Positions 5,606 to 7,426 of a stretch of DNA of 7,426 nucleotides are shown piece after piece. The notes beneath the pieces are model-generated. The model was not told where the DNA came from. It saw only the letters and a list, made by a program, of their open reading frames with translations, and ran no database searches. The position numbers and the translations under genes are program-made. The first letter of the stretch is position 1; each line of letters opens with the position of its first letter. Source of the DNA: Candidatus Brocadiia bacterium (GTDB lineage: Bacteria > Planctomycetota > PUPC01 > DSUN01); assembly GCA_016782825.1 (NCBI GenBank), contig JADHXT010000165.1:1-7426 (forward strand). The letters are read 5' to 3'.

Positions 5606-7198
5606 TCACTGCCCCCTGGCCGCCTCCTCGTAGATGCCCTTCACGATCGGGTGGCTGGGCGAGTCGTACCAGCCATGCACCACGAGTATGTCGCCATGCC
5701 TAACAGCCTCGAGAAGCTGGTCGCGCACCGGCTCAGGGTCCCCGTGACCGACGTAGATGTTCGAGAACGCGCCGGGGTAGATGCGACGGACGACTTCGGG
5801 CGTTCCCAACTGCTTGAGGTTGGCGTAGTCGCGGTAGGGCGCCGTGTGAGCGTAGTATGCGGCGTTCTCGTGTTCCGGCATCAGCAGCACGTCCGGATGC
5901 CTTGCCGCGACCGCCTCGAAGACAGAGGCCGGCAGCGGCACATTCGGATCGCCGTTGCTGTCGACGTAGAAGAGCGTGCATCCCCAGCGCTCCTTCGCAT
6001 GGGTGATCTTGGCATCCAGGACGGCCGCGGGATCGGCTGCCTCGACTTGGCGCACGCCGTCCGCGTAGGCGGCCCGAACGGGGAGCTGGGGCCGGATGCA
6101 GATGCCAGTCCGCAGCCCGGCATCGGAGAAGACCTTGAAGTACTCGTCGACCGCTGCCTCCATCTCCGGCGGAAGCGAGCGCGGATCGCCCAGGTAGCTG
6201 ATGGCGTGAGGGTACTCCTGGCCCTCGATGTCCCACGTGACCATCCCCTGACAGTCCAGGCCCTGAAGCACCTCCAAGCTCTGGCGCGCGTGGGCGAGCA
6301 GTCGCTCGCGAAAGACCCGACGGCCCTCCTCGCTAGCGAACTCTGTCTCTTTGTCGTGGAACCAGCCGCGAGGGTTGTCGGGCGCGCCGAGTTCGCTGGT
6401 GCTCAGGAAGAGCGCGCCGATCGGCCGGCGGTCCGCCCACTCCAGCCGCGGGGGGTAAGCCTCGGCGAAGCTACGCTCCAGGTCGGCGGACAGTGATGCG
6501 GGGTCGGTTCCTGCCGGAGCGAAACGCAAGGCGATGTCGAAGCGGTCGACCTGCCCGGGGTAGATCGGCCGGTGAAGCTGAGGGTTGATGAGCTCCGCCG
6601 CCCAGTCGCTTACGGTCGACACGATCATCGGTCTCGCCGCCAACGACTCCCTTCCCGCCCAACCCACCTGGAGAGGTCGGCCCACATCCTCGTTGCAGAC
6701 CACGAGGGTCGCCGTCTCACACTCGGCCACGTTCACCGTCGGCCAACCCAGGTTGAAGCCACGGTAGGGCATGTGCGGCACCCAGCCCTGCGGCGGCTGG
6801 GGGAAGCGCGTCTCCATAGGGCTGAGGGCCAGTTCGGTCAGGACGGCCCCGCTCTGGTTCTCGACCTCGATACCCAGGCGAAGCTGGTCGGCCTGCACGT
6901 TGTAGGCGCACCTGACCTCACCCCAGGGGTAGGCCAGGACGAGCTGCCTTGTGTCGGCATCGAACAGGCGCTGCTCGCCGGCCAGGTCGGCCTGCTGCCG
7001 CTGTCCGTTCCAGGCCCGGAACGCGACGCCCCAGACTCGGAAGGTCCCGTCCTGAAGGAAGGGCTCCCCGGCGTACCCGACGCTGGCCAAGCCCTCGTCG
7101 CCGAAGCCCACGTCGAGTGCGGCCTGGGCGGTCGCCGATGACCACGGCAGCGCTGCCAAGCACACGCAAGCGGCCACCAAACGGATGCTACGTGTCAT
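5606..7198 (-). CDS. Secreted two-domain protein: N-terminal beta domain plus TIM-barrel hydrolase-like domain, 530 aa
   Basis: The start is the ATG at 7198, with AGGAGG six bases upstream and a classic signal peptide (MTRSIRLVAACVCLAALPWS, cleavage after SATAQA near residue 26). Residues about 27-250 are beta-rich (FRVWGVAFRAW, LVLAYPWGEVRCAYN, LRLGIEVENQSG, RFDIALRF), like the N-terminal sandwich that precedes the barrel in many glycosidases. Residues about 257-530 read as a TIM barrel: PIGALFLSTSE (259-269), GMVTWDIEGQEYPH (318-331), LRTGICIRPQLP (362-373), CTLFYVDSNGD (407-417), DVLLMPEHEN (436-445), SNIYVGHGD (479-487) and DILVVHGWYDSP (503-514). Candidate catalytic acids are Asp323/Glu325, Asp413 and Glu442/Glu444. 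I cannot assign a GH family or substrate. An in-frame ATG at 7234 would add 12 basic residues and overlap the upstream gene's stop as ATGA; it is less likely but possible. Confidence 0.87.
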   Translation of the reverse strand: MTRSIRLVAACVCLAALPWSSATAQAALDVGFGDEGLASVGYAGEPFLQDGTFRVWGVAFRAWNGQRQQADLAGEQRLFDADTRQLVLAYPWGEVRCAYNVQADQLRLGIEVENQSGAVLTELALSPMETRFPQPPQGWVPHMPYRGFNLGWPTVNVAECETATLVVCNEDVGRPLQVGWAGRESLAARPMIVSTVSDWAAELINPQLHRPIYPGQVDRFDIALRFAPAGTDPASLSADLERSFAEAYPPRLEWADRRPIGALFLSTSELGAPDNPRGWFHDKETEFASEEGRRVFRERLLAHARQSLEVLQGLDCQGMVTWDIEGQEYPHAISYLGDPRSLPPEMEAAVDEYFKVFSDAGLRTGICIRPQLPVRAAYADGVRQVEAADPAAVLDAKITHAKERWGCTLFYVDSNGDPNVPLPASVFEAVAARHPDVLLMPEHENAAYYAHTAPYRDYANLKQLGTPEVVRRIYPGAFSNIYVGHGDPEPVRDQLLEAVRHGDILVVHGWYDSPSHPIVKGIYEEAARGQ

Positions 7199-7204
7199 CG
7201 ATTG

Positions 7205-7210
7205 CCTCCT
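7205..7210 (-). promoter_or_regulatory. Ribosome binding site of the 530-aa TIM-barrel protein gene
   Basis: AGGAGG on the minus strand, six bases before the ATG at 7198. It decides this start over the ATG at 7234. It sits in the 32-base gap after the stop of the upstream minus-strand gene, next to the small palindrome TAGTACTA (7210-7217). Confidence 0.8.
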
Positions 7211-7230
7211 AGTACTACAACGACGTTTCG

Positions 7231-7426
7231 TCATGGATAGCCTGTGCGGCGCTTGTAGTGGAGATAATGAGGGACCTTGGCCTTGTGGTTGTTGTGCTGG
7301 ATATAGCGGACGACCTGGATTGCCTGCCCGGGCGTGAGCGTTCGACGCGGGAGGACGGCGGCGAGCAGGATGCAGGCTTGTGGGTGGGTGAGCGCCGGGG
7401 CCCTTTTTTGTGCTTGAATCTGAGGC
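7231..7426 (-). CDS. C-terminal fragment of an unidentified protein, possibly a transposase (5' end outside window)
   Basis: On the minus strand this frame is open from the right edge to TGA at 7233-7231, giving 64 residues. The translation looks protein-like: ILLAAVLPRRTLTPGQAIQ, then VVRYIQHNNHKAKVPHYLHY and the end KRRTGYP. A helix opened by LTPGQA, followed by a Lys/His/Arg-rich tail with spaced H..K/R residues, reminds me of the C-terminus of some DDE-type transposases, but this is recollection, not a family match. The protein is soluble and basic, unlike the exported neighbours. Its TGA overlaps an ATG at 7234 (ATGA) and lies 32 bases before the preferred start of the next gene, so it could also be an operon member. 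Confidence 0.5.
   Translation of the reverse strand, partial: PQIQAQKRAPALTHPQACILLAAVLPRRTLTPGQAIQVVRYIQHNNHKAKVPHYLHYKRRTGYP

Noticed and set aside
5566..5609. GTGATC/GATCAC inverted repeat spanning the two convergent stop codons, as a bidirectional terminator
   Set aside because: The arms are only six bases with a 32-base loop and no T-run on either strand. Both arms include the stop codons, so chance is likely.
5651..6496. Plus-strand open frame of 281 codons opposite the 530-residue barrel gene
   Set aside because: Shadow frame: low-complexity Arg/Val/Gly composition, no ribosome binding site, and the minus strand encodes clear barrel motifs.
7397..7409. GGGGCCC followed by six T as a plus-strand intrinsic terminator
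   Set aside because: The GC run has no loop able to form a stable stem directly before the T-run, no plus-strand gene ends nearby, and the T-run is explained by Lys/Arg codons of the minus-strand open frame.
1..7426. CRISPR array, tRNA or riboswitch
   Set aside because: No regularly spaced direct repeats and no tRNA-like cloverleaf were seen. The only real non-coding stretch, 4372-4573, shows no riboswitch pattern I recognise.

Overview
This is a GC-rich bacterial window. It is filled almost edge to edge by genes for exported, envelope- or polysaccharide-type proteins. No ribosomal, tRNA, phage or CRISPR feature was seen. Strong Shine-Dalgarno sites, Sec-type signal peptides, a Pectate_lyase_3-type beta-helix, a secreted transglutaminase-like protein and TIM-barrel hydrolase-like proteins resemble the accessory secretomes of uncultured Armatimonadota, Planctomycetota/Lentisphaerota or similar phyla. 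That placement is an impression from protein style only; no marker gene is present.

Layout. (1) 1-1302 (+): C-terminal part of a parallel beta-helix protein whose start lies before the window. (2) 2419-4371 (-) followed by 1325-2392 (-): a tight two-gene unit with a 26-base gap. It encodes a secreted transglutaminase-like protein with two Asp-box-bearing beta domains, then a secreted protein of a conserved family with no function I can name. This unit converges on the beta-helix gene with a 22-base gap. (3) 4372-4573: a 202-base divergent intergenic region with a 17-base GC palindrome near the transglutaminase gene. (4) 4574-5569 (+): a small secreted TIM-barrel protein, best read from a TTG start. 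(5) 5606-7198 (-): a secreted two-domain protein, N-terminal beta-rich domain plus C-terminal TIM barrel, converging on gene 4 with a 36-base gap. (6) 7231-7426 (-): the C-terminal 64 codons of another protein entering from the right edge, possibly a transposase.

How the genes may work together. Four complete genes each encode a predicted exported protein, and the beta-helix gene is probably exported too. No transporter, sensor or SusC/SusD pair is visible, so this is not a canonical polysaccharide utilisation locus. The most reasonable inference is a patch of extracellular carbohydrate- or cell-surface-acting proteins, each with its own transcription. The main novelty lies in the two TIM-barrel proteins and the 355-residue conserved protein, whose activities I cannot assign. 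I found no clear evidence for a new multi-gene system such as defence or mobile machinery.
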